A stretch of 64,000 nucleotides of DNA from Myxococcales bacterium (GCA_012798435.1 JAAZNF010000007.1:1-64000), one strand, 5' to 3'. Counted from the stretch's first letter, positions 39,138 to 48,214 are shown. Numbers and translations are program-made. The notes: generated by a model not told the origin, from the sequence alone.

Positions 39138-40058
39138 TCAGGCCGGGCGGGGGTGGCCGGGATTGGCCTCGATGAAGATACGCCCCGCCTCGGGCACGAC
39201 CTCACGGATCCGGACCTCGAGCCGCTCGATGAGGGCCTCGACCTCACCGGCGCTCAGGGCATCTTCGAAATCGCAGTTGACGCCCACCAGGATGTTGTTC
39301 GCCCCCAGGTGCATGGTGAGCACGCGACCCACCGCGGCGACCCCCGGCTGCCCCGTCAGCGCCGCCCGGATCGCCTGCACCTTCTCGGCGCTGGCGGCCT
39401 CTCCGATGAGGAGCTCGCGCGTCTCGAAGGCCAACAGGAAGGCCACCGCCGCCAGCAGCAGGCCGATGGCGATGGAGGCCAACCCGTCGAAGAAGACCAG
39501 ACCGGTGAGCTGCGCCGTGGCCACACCCAACAGCGCCAGCGAGAGCCCCAGCAGAGCCGCGCTGTCCTCGAGCAGCACCACCGCCAGGCTGGCGTCCTTG
39601 GTCTGCCGGATGCTGGCCAGGATTCCCACACCCGGCGCCCGGCGCCGGTTGAACTCCCGCAGGGCCAGAGTGAACGACACCGTCTCGATGGCGATGGAGA
39701 CGCCCAGGATGAGGTAGACCAGCCATACCCTCTCGAGCGGGTGAGGCTCCAGGACCTTGCCCACGCCCTCGTAGATGGACACCACCGCTCCCACGAAGAA
39801 CAGCATCAACGCCACCACGAAGGCCCAGAAGTACTGCTCCTTGCCATAGCCGAAGGGGTGGGCCGCGTCGGCCGGTTTCCGGCTCAGCCGCAGGCCCAGC
39901 AGCAGCAGGAACTGGTTGCCGGTGTCGGCCAGGGAGTGAACGGCTTCGGCCAGCATGGCTGCCGAGAGGGTGAAGAAGGCCACCACGAACTTGATGGCCG
40001 CGATCGCCAGGTTGGCGATGAGCGCGGCCACGATCACGCTGCGCGAGCCGGTCTTCAT
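39138..40058 (-). CDS. cation diffusion facilitator family transporter
   Basis: A 306-residue CDF exporter, likely for zinc, cobalt or another divalent cation. Six membrane segments; the metal-site motifs are AEAVHSLADTGNQFLLLLG (H and D of the first site) and LLEDSAALLGL (D of the second). The N-terminal segment includes HPFGYGKEQYFWAF, typical of the CDF family. The C-terminal cytoplasmic domain begins near residue 215. The ATG at 40058 overlaps the stop of the hydrolase gene (ATGA). Followed 48 bases later by the CorA-like gene, so this is a divalent-cation operon. Confidence 0.93.
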   Translation of the reverse strand: MKTGSRSVIVAALIANLAIAAIKFVVAFFTLSAAMLAEAVHSLADTGNQFLLLLGLRLSRKPADAAHPFGYGKEQYFWAFVVALMLFFVGAVVSIYEGVGKVLEPHPLERVWLVYLILGVSIAIETVSFTLALREFNRRRAPGVGILASIRQTKDASLAVVLLEDSAALLGLSLALLGVATAQLTGLVFFDGLASIAIGLLLAAVAFLLAFETRELLIGEAASAEKVQAIRAALTGQPGVAAVGRVLTMHLGANNILVGVNCDFEDALSAGEVEALIERLEVRIREVVPEAGRIFIEANPGHPRPA

Positions 40059-40903
40059 GACGTTCGTCTCCGGCCGGCCCGCGGTGGGCGCGGCCGACCC
40101 CCGAGGTTCGAATCCAAAAACTCCGTCGCCAGTCGCAGGGCGCGGCGCCGATCGGACGCCGCGGTGAACTGGTGATCGGCTTCGGGCAGGATCTCGAGCC
40201 TGGCCCGCCCCGAGCTTGCGCGATGGAGCTCCTCGGCGTCCGAGACCGGCACCACAGCGTCTCTCGCCCCGTGCACGATCAGCCAGGGACATTTGACCCG
40301 GGCCGCCGCGGTCAGTAGATCCAGCCGTCGGGCGTCTTCGATGAGCGAGTAGCCGACCGGCTGGCCCTCGACGCACCGGACGCCGTCCCGGGCCCACCGC
40401 TCCATGCCTTCCGGGCCGGCCATGCCCTCGGCCAGGCGCTCGGCGCGTCCCACCGCTGCCCAGGTGACGAGCGCGTCCACGCCGCCTCCGGCCGCCAGGC
40501 GGATGGCCGCCGCACCGCCCAGGCTGCTCCCCTCCACCCCGAGCACCCGCGCCCCTCTCGCGCGCAAGAAAGCCAGGGCGGCCGCGGCCTCGCCGGCCTG
40601 GCGGCTGATGGAGAGCCCCAAGAAGTCGCCCCCGCTCTCTCCCCTCCCGGCGAAGTCGAAGCGCAGCACCAGGTGGCCTCGCCGCACCAGCCGTCCGGCC
40701 AGGGCCCGGTGCTTGTCCCCATCCTTGGAGGACATCATCCCGTGGCACAGCACTACCCCGGTGCCCCGCCAGCGCGCCGGGTGATGGCACACGCCGCACA
40801 AACGCGTGCCGTCCGGTGCCAGGAAGAAAACCTTTTCCATCCGGCCGTTTCCGAGGCGCCTCACCGGTCGGGGCTTGTTCTCCGTTCTGACGATCTTCCC
40901 CAT
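40055..40903 (-). CDS. alpha/beta hydrolase
   Basis: A 282-residue alpha/beta-fold hydrolase. Core motifs: the oxyanion region VVLCHGMMSS, the nucleophile elbow GSSLGG (GxSxG), the Asp in HGARDAVVP and His in ADHQFT, a complete Ser-Asp-His triad. Such proteins are often esterases or thioesterases; the substrate cannot be read. The start is unsure: ATG 40903 has no ribosome site but lies 9 bases after the candidate -10 box, so it may be near-leaderless; ATG 40840 (MEKVFFLAPDG) is the alternative and starts closer to the family N-terminus. Confidence 0.85.
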   Translation of the reverse strand: MGKIVRTENKPRPVRRLGNGRMEKVFFLAPDGTRLCGVCHHPARWRGTGVVLCHGMMSSKDGDKHRALAGRLVRRGHLVLRFDFAGRGESGGDFLGLSISRQAGEAAAALAFLRARGARVLGVEGSSLGGAAAIRLAAGGGVDALVTWAAVGRAERLAEGMAGPEGMERWARDGVRCVEGQPVGYSLIEDARRLDLLTAAARVKCPWLIVHGARDAVVPVSDAEELHRASSGRARLEILPEADHQFTAASDRRRALRLATEFLDSNLGGRPRPPRAGRRRTS

Positions 40904-40912
40904 GGCCGCCCT

Positions 40913-40942
40913 ACGGTAGCAAAGAGGCCGAGCGCGGTGCAA
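40913..40942 (-). promoter_or_regulatory. candidate promoter of the hydrolase/cation operon
   Basis: Minus strand: TTGCAC, 18 bases, TACCGT. The expected start is about 3 bases before the ATG at 40903. Confidence 0.4.
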
Positions 40943-40956
40943 GCCGGTATTTTCCT

Positions 40957-40985
40957 TTGACAGCGCACCGAGGTCCATGTATGGT
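40957..40985 (+). promoter_or_regulatory. promoter of the small membrane protein gene
   Basis: A perfect TTGACA (40957-40962), 17 bases, TATGGT (40980-40985), 63 bases before the ATG at 41049. Confidence 0.6.
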
Positions 40986-41048
40986 TCCGCCATCTCGAGC
41001 AGAGGCACCACGCTGAATTCCATCTCGCCGCTCGAGGGAGGAGCAATC

Positions 41049-41522
41049 ATGAAGTCGACGGCCCTGTTCCTTCTACTGGCAGTCGCCCTGAGCCCGTTCT
41101 CTTTCGCACGCGCCGAGGAAGCGCCCGCCGCCCCCGCGGCGTCCGCCCCCGAGGAAGCTACCAAGGTTTCCACCCTCCCGTACGAACGCAAGAGTCCCAT
41201 CCTGGCCGGGGCCCTCTCCCTGATCCCGGGGCTGGGGCAGATGTACAACGGGAGCTACTTCTTGGGCGGCATGCTGCTGGCCTCCGAGGCCGGTCTGTAC
41301 ACCGCTGCGCTCGCCTACCTGGGCGTCTTCGACCCCTCGCGCCGCATCCACATGGGCGTCGAGGCGGTGTTCTTCTTCGCCCTGGCAGGAGGGTTGCACC
41401 TCTTCTCGATCTTCGACGCCACCATGGAAGCCGTCCGCATCAACGAGAACCTCGACCGGTTCCAGGTCGCTTACAACCCGGATGGGCAGGCCTTCATGCT
41501 AGCCTATCGCGTCCGCTTCTGA
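41049..41522 (+). CDS. small signal-peptide membrane protein
   Basis: A 157-residue protein with a cleavable signal peptide (MKSTALFLLLAVALSPFSFARAEE), a short Ala/Pro linker, then a membrane part starting ILAGALSLIPGLGQMYNGSYFLGG, the pattern of DUF5683-like small membrane proteins found near envelope and motility genes. Two or three hydrophobic segments follow. Function unknown. The ATG at 41049 follows GGGAGGAGCAATC. It is 54 bases before the HD phosphodiesterase gene and shares its direction. Confidence 0.75.
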   Translation: MKSTALFLLLAVALSPFSFARAEEAPAAPAASAPEEATKVSTLPYERKSPILAGALSLIPGLGQMYNGSYFLGGMLLASEAGLYTAALAYLGVFDPSRRIHMGVEAVFFFALAGGLHLFSIFDATMEAVRINENLDRFQVAYNPDGQAFMLAYRVRF

Positions 41523-41576
41523 GCGCGGCCGCGCTGCCCGAACTCCGACCCCTCCGGCCCTCCGGGCCCGCCTGCC

Positions 41577-43406
41577 ATGAACGCCCGCCCTTCGAGGCCG
41601 TTTTACGAACGCACCTGGGCCGCCTGGCTCTCCAACGCCGTGCTGGCCTGCCTGCTATCCCTGACCGGGCAATTGGACACGCTGCTCTACCCCACCGCCG
41701 GCTGGATCGAAAACCAACCCGCGCCCATCTTCCACCGGGCGCCCGACGCCAATGGTGACGGTTTGGCGACGCCGCGCTTTCTGTCCCGGCGGGGAGAACC
41801 GCTCCCGGCGCCCGAACTGCGACGATTGCAGATGGTCTTCCCCGAGCACCGCCGCTTCGATCCGGCCGTGGCTGCCGGCGTGGCGCTGTTCCACTTCCTG
41901 GCGTTGGCCTTCTTCCGCCTGGTGCTGCTGGGCACGCGGAGCCACCTGTTCCTGCGTTTTCGCGCGGTGGGCAGTATCTTTCTGGCGCTGTTCGTCACGA
42001 CACTGGGCACGCGCCTGCTGCTGGACTTCACCCCCCTGTCCACGCTGGCCGCACCGACCCTGCTGCCGGTGCTGCTTTTCACCCCGTTGCTGGGGCGGAC
42101 CCCGGCGTTCGCGCTGCACCTGCTGACGGTGGCTATCGCGGCCTACCTCAGCCACTTCCCGCCGGCCACCTTCCTGGTGTTGCTGCTCGCGGGCTGGAGC
42201 GCCGCCGGCCTGCTGACCCGCGAGGCCAGCGGGGCGCGCACCCTGTTCGCCTCGGTGATAGCCACGGTTACCGGCGCGCTTTGTATGCTGTTTCTGGGCC
42301 GCTTCACCCCGCAGCCGTTGTCGTTTGCGCTGACGGTGGAGAGCGACTTCACCGGCCTGGCCCTGGGCAGTTTGGGGATGGGAGTGGCGGCGCTGCTACT
42401 ACGGCAGAGCACCATGATCCTGTTCGGGGCCACTCCCCGCTCCCGCCTGATCCGGCTGAACGACCTCGACCATCCCTTGATGCGGGAGCTGGCCCAGAAG
42501 GCACCAGGCACCTTCCAGCACTCCTTGGCGGTGGCCAACATGGCCGAGAAGGTGGCGCACGACATCCAGGCGGACGCGCTGCTGGCGCGAGTGGGCGCCT
42601 ACTACCACGACATCGGCAAGATGCAGCGGCCGGAGGCCTTCGTCGAGAACCAGAAGGACGAAAACCCCCACGATCAGCTCCCCCCCGAGGTCAGCGCGAC
42701 CATGGTGCGCAGCCACGTGGAGAACGGCGTGGCCATCGCCCAGGGGGCCAACCTGCCACGCCGGCTCATCGACTTCTTGGTCGAACACCACGGCCGCTCT
42801 ACGGTCGAGTTCTTCCTGGACAAGGCACTGCGCCAGGAGGGCCGCGTCGCCGATCCGGCCGCCTTCGAGTACCGCGGCCGCAACCCCACCAGCCGCGAGA
42901 CCGGCATCGTCATGATCGTGGACGCGGTGGAGGCCGCCTCGCGCACGCTCACCCAACCGGACCGGGAGGCCGTGGTGGGGCTGGTGCGTCAGATCTTGTT
43001 CGAGAAACTCATCCACGGCTACCTGGACGACTCCGGCCTGAGCCCGCGCGATCTCAAACAGATCGGCCAGAGCCTGATCCAGTTCCTCTCGGCCCAGTTC
43101 CACATGCGAGTGGAGTACCCCTGGCAACGCCGCTTCGACCGGCCCAGCATGCTGACCTCCCCCAACCTGGCGGCTTTCTCGCTGCAGCAGCTCCGCGTGG
43201 CCCAACCGGTCCCCCCGCTCCCCTCCCACCTCACGCCGCAGCCCATGCCGGCCATACCCGCGCCCGGCACGCCGGCGCCGGAGCCTGCTCCCGTGGCCAG
43301 GCCGGCATTGGATTCCACCGCAGGAAATGGCGACACAGGCGCGTCCGCCTCCTCGCCAGCTCCCGTTGCGTCGCCGAATCCAGCCCCCCCCAAGGAAGAC
43401 CAGTAG
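41577..43406 (+). CDS. membrane HDIG phosphodiesterase (PgpH-like)
   Basis: A 609-residue membrane protein with a multi-helix N-terminal half and an HD domain like PgpH, which hydrolyses c-di-AMP. Landmarks: PLMRELAQKAPGTFQHSLAV, the HD pair in RVGAYYHDIGKM, PEAFVENQ, and a second His in VEHHGRSTVEFF. Unlike full-length PgpH it lacks the large extracellular HDED-type domain; only ~60 residues lie between the first and second membrane segments. The last ~85 residues are Pro/Ala-rich and disordered. Substrate c-di-AMP is by family; it is not proven here. No ribosome site is obvious before the ATG. Confidence 0.85.
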   Translation: MNARPSRPFYERTWAAWLSNAVLACLLSLTGQLDTLLYPTAGWIENQPAPIFHRAPDANGDGLATPRFLSRRGEPLPAPELRRLQMVFPEHRRFDPAVAAGVALFHFLALAFFRLVLLGTRSHLFLRFRAVGSIFLALFVTTLGTRLLLDFTPLSTLAAPTLLPVLLFTPLLGRTPAFALHLLTVAIAAYLSHFPPATFLVLLLAGWSAAGLLTREASGARTLFASVIATVTGALCMLFLGRFTPQPLSFALTVESDFTGLALGSLGMGVAALLLRQSTMILFGATPRSRLIRLNDLDHPLMRELAQKAPGTFQHSLAVANMAEKVAHDIQADALLARVGAYYHDIGKMQRPEAFVENQKDENPHDQLPPEVSATMVRSHVENGVAIAQGANLPRRLIDFLVEHHGRSTVEFFLDKALRQEGRVADPAAFEYRGRNPTSRETGIVMIVDAVEAASRTLTQPDREAVVGLVRQILFEKLIHGYLDDSGLSPRDLKQIGQSLIQFLSAQFHMRVEYPWQRRFDRPSMLTSPNLAAFSLQQLRVAQPVPPLPSHLTPQPMPAIPAPGTPAPEPAPVARPALDSTAGNGDTGASASSPAPVASPNPAPPKEDQ

Positions 43407-43416
43407 ACTGGCGCCC

Positions 43417-43842
43417 CTAGCGTCGCGGCGCGCCCGGCAGGGTCGGCTCCTCATCCATGGTCGCGGGCTGGCTGCGCCGCAGCACGTCGAAGCGGAAGAT
43501 GCGCGCCACCATGGCGCGCACGGCGCCGGCGTCGGTGGCGTGGATGGCGGTGAACTGCACGCCCATACCGTTCTGGCGCGGGTCGGGGTCCTCCACCACG
43601 CGGACCACCACGCCCTCGATCTCCACCTGGAAACCGCCCATCTCGGTGGGCAGGCGGACGGTGAGCTCGAGCCGGGTTCCCACCGGCGGCGGCAAGAAGG
43701 TGCGTATGAAGATGCCGTTCTCCGACACGTCGGCCGCCAGGTTGCCGTATTCCTGGCCGTCCAGGCGATACGTCACCATGGCCTGAAACGGTAACCGTTC
43801 CACCGCGCGCTGGGTGGGCTCCGCGTTCTCGGATTCCTTCAT
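43417..43842 (-). CDS. PilZ-domain protein, TIGR02266-like
   Basis: A 141-residue single PilZ domain resembling the paralogous set of myxobacteria. Seen: RLPFQAMVTYRLDGQEYGNLAADVSENGIFIRT and GMGVQFTAIHATD. The usual c-di-GMP ligands RxxxR and D/NxSxxG are only partly present: DVSENG fits, while the first Arg motif is not clear. Position in the operon: last gene after the acyltransferase, 32 bases later. ATG 43842 is chosen; 43851 is possible. It ends 10 bases from the PgpH-like gene. Confidence 0.8.
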   Translation of the reverse strand: MKESENAEPTQRAVERLPFQAMVTYRLDGQEYGNLAADVSENGIFIRTFLPPPVGTRLELTVRLPTEMGGFQVEIEGVVVRVVEDPDPRQNGMGVQFTAIHATDAGAVRAMVARIFRFDVLRRSQPATMDEEPTLPGAPRR

Positions 43843-43874
43843 GGGCCGCATGCTACCAGGCGTCCGAGGATACG

Positions 43875-44741
43875 TCAAAGGGAATCCGGCAGCTTCCAAC
43901 GCCGGTGCAACCACAGCCAGTGATCGGGCCGCTCGCGGATCCGCTCCTCCAGCCAGGCGTTGAGCGCCCGGGTGACGCGCGCGATCTCGGCGCGGCGCTC
44001 GGCCTTCCGGTCCACCGCCAGGGGCGGATCGACGGTGGCCCGGAGCCGTCCCTGCGGCAGACGTTCGATCCGCACTGGCAACAACGCTGCGCCAGTGGCC
44101 AGCGCCAGGGCGGCCGGCAGCGGCGTGGTGGAGGCGGGCCGGCCGAAGAACTCCACCGGGATACCCCGGCCCGGCGGCATGTGCTGATCGATCACCAGGC
44201 CCAGGACCGCGCCCCTGCGCAGGCGCCGGTCGAGGCTCAAGATGCTCGCGTCGGGGGGTAGCCGCTCGAGGCCGCAGTTGTCCCGCAGCCAGCGCCAGAA
44301 GCGCTCGACACCGGCAACGCGCAGGCGCCGCGTCACTACCGCCAGCTGCACACCCCGCAGCGCCTCGGCGCAGGCCAGCAGATCGAAAGCGCCGAAGTGA
44401 GCGCAGGCGGCGATGACCCCCCGCCCGGCGCGCCGGGCCGCCTCGAGGTGCTCGAAACCGCGATGCTCGATCCACGCCTCGATCTCCGCCCGGTCGAGGG
44501 CCGGCAGGCGCAGCAGCTCCGCCGCGCCCCGCCCCAGCTCGAGGTAACAGGCCCGCACCACCCGCCGGCACTGCCGCCGGCTCCAGTGCGGAAAGGAGCG
44601 CCGCACGTTTTCCCGCGCCACGGCGCGGCGCACCGGGATCAGGGTGTGCCATATCCAACCCAGCGCCGCGCCCAGCCCCAGGGCGACACGCCGAGGGAGA
44701 AGACAGAAGAACCAGCTCAGCAGTCGCAGCAGAAAATACAC
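43875..44741 (-). CDS. LpxL/HtrB-family lysophospholipid acyltransferase
   Basis: A 288-residue acyltransferase of the LpxL/LpxM family that adds secondary acyl chains to lipid A. One N-terminal membrane segment (LLRLLSWFFCLLPRRVALGLG), the catalytic HxxxxD as HFGAFD near residue 110, and later AVLGLVIDQHMPPGRGIPVEFFGRPASTTPLPAALAL-type motifs in short form (DQHMPPG, FFGRPAST). Length is normal. GTG start, 6 bases after the thioredoxin-like gene, without a ribosome site, so translation may depend on coupling. It acts at the inner face of the inner membrane. Confidence 0.9.
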   Translation of the reverse strand: MYFLLRLLSWFFCLLPRRVALGLGAALGWIWHTLIPVRRAVARENVRRSFPHWSRRQCRRVVRACYLELGRGAAELLRLPALDRAEIEAWIEHRGFEHLEAARRAGRGVIAACAHFGAFDLLACAEALRGVQLAVVTRRLRVAGVERFWRWLRDNCGLERLPPDASILSLDRRLRRGAVLGLVIDQHMPPGRGIPVEFFGRPASTTPLPAALALATGAALLPVRIERLPQGRLRATVDPPLAVDRKAERRAEIARVTRALNAWLEERIRERPDHWLWLHRRWKLPDSL

Positions 44742-44747
44742 GCGAGG

Positions 44748-45326
44748 TCAGGGTGTCGTCGCAGGTTGCACCGGGGAGGGAAGAATCTTCTCCACCTGGA
44801 ACATCAAGTCCTTCTCCAGCCCCATCCACACTGCGCGGATCCGGCCAGACTTGCCGATGAGGAACAAGGCCGGCAGGGTGATGCTGTCTTGCGTCGCCAC
44901 GTATTTCCGGGCCGCGGTCTGGTAGGTGTCGACCAGCACCGGGAAGGGCACCGGGTGGTCCTTGAGGAAATCCTCCAGCTTGCGCTGGCCGTCTTCCGCC
45001 TCCGGGATGGCCACCAGCAGCACCTGGATGTCCTTACGCTTCTTGGACAGCTCTACGATCTGCGGCAGCTCTTCGCGGCAGGCCTTGCAATCGGTGGCGA
45101 AGAAGTCGAGTAGCAGCACCTGCTTCGGGCGCCGCGGCAGCTCCTTTCCAGGATAGGCCCGGTCGCTCAGGCGTAGCAGGTTCCCTTCCCGGTCGCGCAG
45201 GGAGAAGTCGGGGGCCCGGTCCCCCGCCTTGAATCGGCTCTTCGCCACCGGCTCGGCGGCCGAACCCGGAAAGCCATAGACCCACGCGAGGCACGCCAGG
45301 ACGCCGGCGATAAGCATACGATTCAT
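44748..45326 (-). CDS. TlpA/ResA-like thioredoxin-fold protein
   Basis: A 192-residue periplasmic thiol-disulfide or redoxin protein. Signal peptide MNRMLIAGVLACLAWVYGFPGSAA, then AGDRAPDFSLRDREGNLLRL and FFATDCKACREE with the CxxC CKAC, typical of the AhpC/TSA-TlpA family. Probably keeps a periplasmic Cys protein reduced. The ATG at 45326 is preferred for the signal peptide, but a GTG at 45335 overlaps the stop of the upstream lipoprotein gene (GTGA). Confidence 0.85.
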   Translation of the reverse strand: MNRMLIAGVLACLAWVYGFPGSAAEPVAKSRFKAGDRAPDFSLRDREGNLLRLSDRAYPGKELPRRPKQVLLLDFFATDCKACREELPQIVELSKKRKDIQVLLVAIPEAEDGQRKLEDFLKDHPVPFPVLVDTYQTAARKYVATQDSITLPALFLIGKSGRIRAVWMGLEKDLMFQVEKILPSPVQPATTP

Positions 45327-45331
45327 GTGTT

Positions 45332-46525
45332 TCACCGTCCTTGCGAAAGCCGGGCCAGCGCCTCGCCGACAGCCTTCTGCAGGGCTTCCTCCCGCAACTT
45401 CTCGAGCGCCTTGGTCACCGAGTCGGCCCGCTGCAGCGGGTGCACGAACTTCCGGGGCGGGAGATCCGCCGCCGCCACCTCGCGGCCGTCGGCACAACGC
45501 AAGAGGCGCAGCGCGCCCGAGGCGTAGGCCACGAACCCGATGTCCGCCTTCTCCTTGAAGTCCGACCGCAAGTCGACCGCCATGACCCAGCCCGCCCCAC
45601 GCTCGGCGCCGATGCGGGCGGCGAGATCCGGCCGGGCCGGGTCCACCAGTTGGGAAAGCTCCTCGAGCGACACCGCCCCGGGCAGGGTGCTCACACCCCG
45701 CTCCGTGAGCCAGCCCTTGATCCGGCTCTCCACCGCCTGGGCGGCGGGGGCGCCTCCTCCCGGCTGCCCGTCCAGCATCACGCGCACCGCCAGCAACACG
45801 GTGCGGGAGGTGTCGGTGCCGCGAGAGCGCACCTCGGCCAGGTCCGCGGCAAGCTGCTCGGCCAAGAGGGCGCTGTTCTCGCCGCCGGGCAGGCTCACCG
45901 GTTCCTTGAGCCCCTCGAGCAATTTGAGGGCGCGCTCGAAGGTGGTCTGGGCGGGGACGAACTTTCCCTGGCGCGCCTGCTCGCGGCCCTGGCCTTGCAG
46001 CTCCAGTGCCTTGAGCACCCGTCCCTGGGTGGCGTCCTGGGCGGCTTTGACCAGGAGCTCGTACTGCATCATCGGATAGGTGATCATGGCATAGCAGGAG
46101 TGGCGCGGGCCCTCAGGGCAACGGTACTCCTCGAACCAACGCTGGTCTTCCCACACCCCGCGCAGGGTCACGCCCTCGCTGTCGGCGCCGCGGATGCGAA
46201 AGCGGTACCCTCCGCTGGCGTCGGGCTCGATGGCCGCTTCGACCTTCTGGCCGATGTGGCGCCGCAGCTTGCCCAGGGCGTCGGCGTACGCCTCGGCGCA
46301 GGCTGGGCCCTGGGCCACCTGCCCGTGGGACTCCCCGCAGAAAACCAGCAAGTGCTCGCTGCGCCCCGGACACTGTTGGATCCACAGCGGCTCCACGCCC
46401 TCGCTGTGCGATTGCTGGACGCAGTCTCCACGTTGCTTGGCGCCCCCGGAACGGGACGCGCCCCCTTTCGGGCATCCCGCCACGACCGCCGTCGCCAGAA
46501 TGAGAAGCATCGTTCCAGTTCGCAC
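45332..46525 (-). CDS. envelope lipoprotein of unknown function
   Basis: A 397-residue predicted lipoprotein I do not recognise. The GTG start at 46525 has GGAGG six bases upstream and gives a lipoprotein signal peptide ending VAGC at Cys18; the in-frame ATG at 46552 lies inside the candidate promoter region and lacks a ribosome site. The mature part has four further Cys in the first 140 residues, a helical repeat-like middle (KALELQGQGREQARQGKFVPAQTTFERALKLLEGL region) and a C-terminal domain resembling a LPP20/FlgT-like fold. First gene of the lipoprotein-TlpA-LpxL-PilZ operon. Confidence 0.75.
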   Translation of the reverse strand: MRTGTMLLILATAVVAGCPKGGASRSGGAKQRGDCVQQSHSEGVEPLWIQQCPGRSEHLLVFCGESHGQVAQGPACAEAYADALGKLRRHIGQKVEAAIEPDASGGYRFRIRGADSEGVTLRGVWEDQRWFEEYRCPEGPRHSCYAMITYPMMQYELLVKAAQDATQGRVLKALELQGQGREQARQGKFVPAQTTFERALKLLEGLKEPVSLPGGENSALLAEQLAADLAEVRSRGTDTSRTVLLAVRVMLDGQPGGGAPAAQAVESRIKGWLTERGVSTLPGAVSLEELSQLVDPARPDLAARIGAERGAGWVMAVDLRSDFKEKADIGFVAYASGALRLLRCADGREVAAADLPPRKFVHPLQRADSVTKALEKLREEALQKAVGEALARLSQGR

Positions 46526-46552
46526 CGCTCGCCTCCGGTCTAAACCTGGCAT

Positions 46553-46581
46553 GTTTTAGCAGAGTTCGCCTGCCCTTTCAA
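46553..46581 (-). promoter_or_regulatory. candidate promoter, lipoprotein-TlpA-LpxL-PilZ operon
   Basis: Minus strand: TTGAAA, 17 bases, TAAAAC with an extended TGC. The expected start near 46546 supports the GTG at 46525 as the gene start. Confidence 0.5.
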
Positions 46582-46607
46582 CGAGACGGTGCAAGCTCAC
46601 AAAGCGG

Positions 46608-46636
46608 TTGAACCCGCGGCGCGCCTCGGGTAGGTT
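46608..46636 (+). promoter_or_regulatory. candidate malQ promoter
   Basis: TTGAAC, 17 bases, TAGGTT, 24 bases before the malQ ATG at 46661. The -10 is identical to that of the Cys-repeat lipoprotein gene. Confidence 0.5.
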
Positions 46637-46660
46637 GGGCGCGCCTTGGAGGTGGCGGAC

Positions 46661-48205
46661 ATGGAGCTTGCGAGAACCTTCGGCGTGTTGCTGCACCCGA
46701 CCAGCCTGGCCGGTCCCTGGGGTATGGGCGTGCTGGGCAAGGAGGCGCGCCGCTTCCTGGATTGGCTGGCCCGGGCCCGTGCGGGCTACTGGCAGGTGCT
46801 GCCGCTCGGCGCCACCGGCTATGGCGACTGCCCCTACCTGGGAGTATCCGCCTGGGCCGGCAACCCCTACCTCATCGACCCCGAGGATCTCTTCGCGCGC
46901 GGCTGGCTTCCCCGGGAGGACCCGCCCGTCTTTCCCATTCAGCAGGTGGATTTCCCCAGGGTGATGGATTGGAAGTGGGGCCTCTTGCGAAAAGCCTTCG
47001 CCGGCTTTGAAACACGAACTCGTCCCAGCGAGCAACGCGCACTGGAAGATTTCACGCAGCGCGAACGGAGTTGGCTCGGAGACTACGCGCTGTTCATGGC
47101 GCTGTTCTTCCGGCACCAGCAGCAAGCCTGGAACCGCTGGCCCGAGCCGCTGCGCCGGAGAGACGAGGCTGCCCTGGCCAACGCCCGCCGGGAGCTCGCC
47201 GCGGAGATCCGCTTCCACGAGTTCACCCAGTGGCTGTTCTTCTCTCAGTGGAGCGAGTTGCGCCGCTACGGCTCGGAGCGCGGCGTGCGAATCATCGGGG
47301 ACGTGCCCATCTTCATGTCCCTCAACTCGGCGGAGGTGTGGGCGAACCAGGATCTCTTCTTTCTCGACAGCCGGGGCCAGCCCACGGTGGTCGGCGGCGT
47401 GCCGCCAGACTATTTCAGCCCCGAGGGCCAGCGCTGGGGCAACCCGCTGTACCGTTGGGAGCGGATGGAAGAGCGCGGCTTCGACTTCTGGATCGACCGG
47501 GTACGCACCGTGCTGCGCACTTGCGATCTCATCCGTATCGACCACTTCCGGGCCTTCGAGTCCTACTGGGAGATCCCGGTGGCGGAGACGACGGCCAAGA
47601 ACGGCCGCTGGGTCAAGGCGCCCGGAGAGCGCTTCTTCGAACGGCTGCGCCAGGAGCTCGGCGAACTGCCCTTCATCGCCGAGGACCTCGGCATCATCAC
47701 CGATGAAGTCTACGCCCTGCGCGATCGCTTCCGCCTCCCCGGGATGAAGGTCCTGCAGTTCGCCTTCTCGAACGATCCCAAGAGCCCCTTCCTGCCGCAG
47801 AACTTCCCCGAGGACGGCCATTGCGTGGTGTACCCCGGCACCCATGACAACGACACCATCCTGGGCTGGTGGCGTACCCTGTCTGAGCCCGAACGGGCGC
47901 AGGCACAGGCGACGCTCCGCGCCCAGCGCATCCGGCTGCGCGGCGAGAACGATGTCCCCTGGGCCTTCATCCGGCTCGCCTTCCAGAGCCGCGCGCGGCT
48001 GGCCATCGTGACGCTGCAGGATGTGCTGGGGCTCGGCAGCGAATCCCGTATGAACAACCCCGCCACCTCGCGCGGCAACTGGGGCTTCCGCTATCTGGAG
48101 GACGCCTTGCAGCAAAAGCTCGCCACCCGGCTGGGCCGCCTGGCGGAGGAATGCCGGCGGGTGACTCCCTTCGCCTCCTCGGGCCACGCCGGGCGCGAAG
48201 CCTGA
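46661..48205 (+). CDS. malQ: 4-alpha-glucanotransferase (amylomaltase, GH77)
   Basis: A 514-residue GH77 enzyme that moves maltosyl and longer alpha-1,4-glucan segments in glycogen or maltodextrin metabolism. Motifs: LLHPTSLAGPWGMGVLG, YWQVLPLGATGYGDCPYLG, IGDVPIFMS, GGVPPDYFSPEGQRWGNPLY, the nucleophile region IRIDHFRAF and the acid/base region PFIAEDLG. Length is normal. ATG 46661 has TTGGAGGTG upstream; the in-frame TTG at 46646 lies in that ribosome site. Divergent from the lipoprotein operon. No other glycogen gene is in the window. Confidence 0.97.
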   Translation: MELARTFGVLLHPTSLAGPWGMGVLGKEARRFLDWLARARAGYWQVLPLGATGYGDCPYLGVSAWAGNPYLIDPEDLFARGWLPREDPPVFPIQQVDFPRVMDWKWGLLRKAFAGFETRTRPSEQRALEDFTQRERSWLGDYALFMALFFRHQQQAWNRWPEPLRRRDEAALANARRELAAEIRFHEFTQWLFFSQWSELRRYGSERGVRIIGDVPIFMSLNSAEVWANQDLFFLDSRGQPTVVGGVPPDYFSPEGQRWGNPLYRWERMEERGFDFWIDRVRTVLRTCDLIRIDHFRAFESYWEIPVAETTAKNGRWVKAPGERFFERLRQELGELPFIAEDLGIITDEVYALRDRFRLPGMKVLQFAFSNDPKSPFLPQNFPEDGHCVVYPGTHDNDTILGWWRTLSEPERAQAQATLRAQRIRLRGENDVPWAFIRLAFQSRARLAIVTLQDVLGLGSESRMNNPATSRGNWGFRYLEDALQQKLATRLGRLAEECRRVTPFASSGHAGREA

Positions 48206-48214
48206 CCGCCTCGA

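Noticed and set aside
43417-44829. One 470-residue frame covering PilZ and LpxL regions
   Set aside because: Its N-terminal part is out of frame with the clear LpxL gene; only the PilZ end is real.
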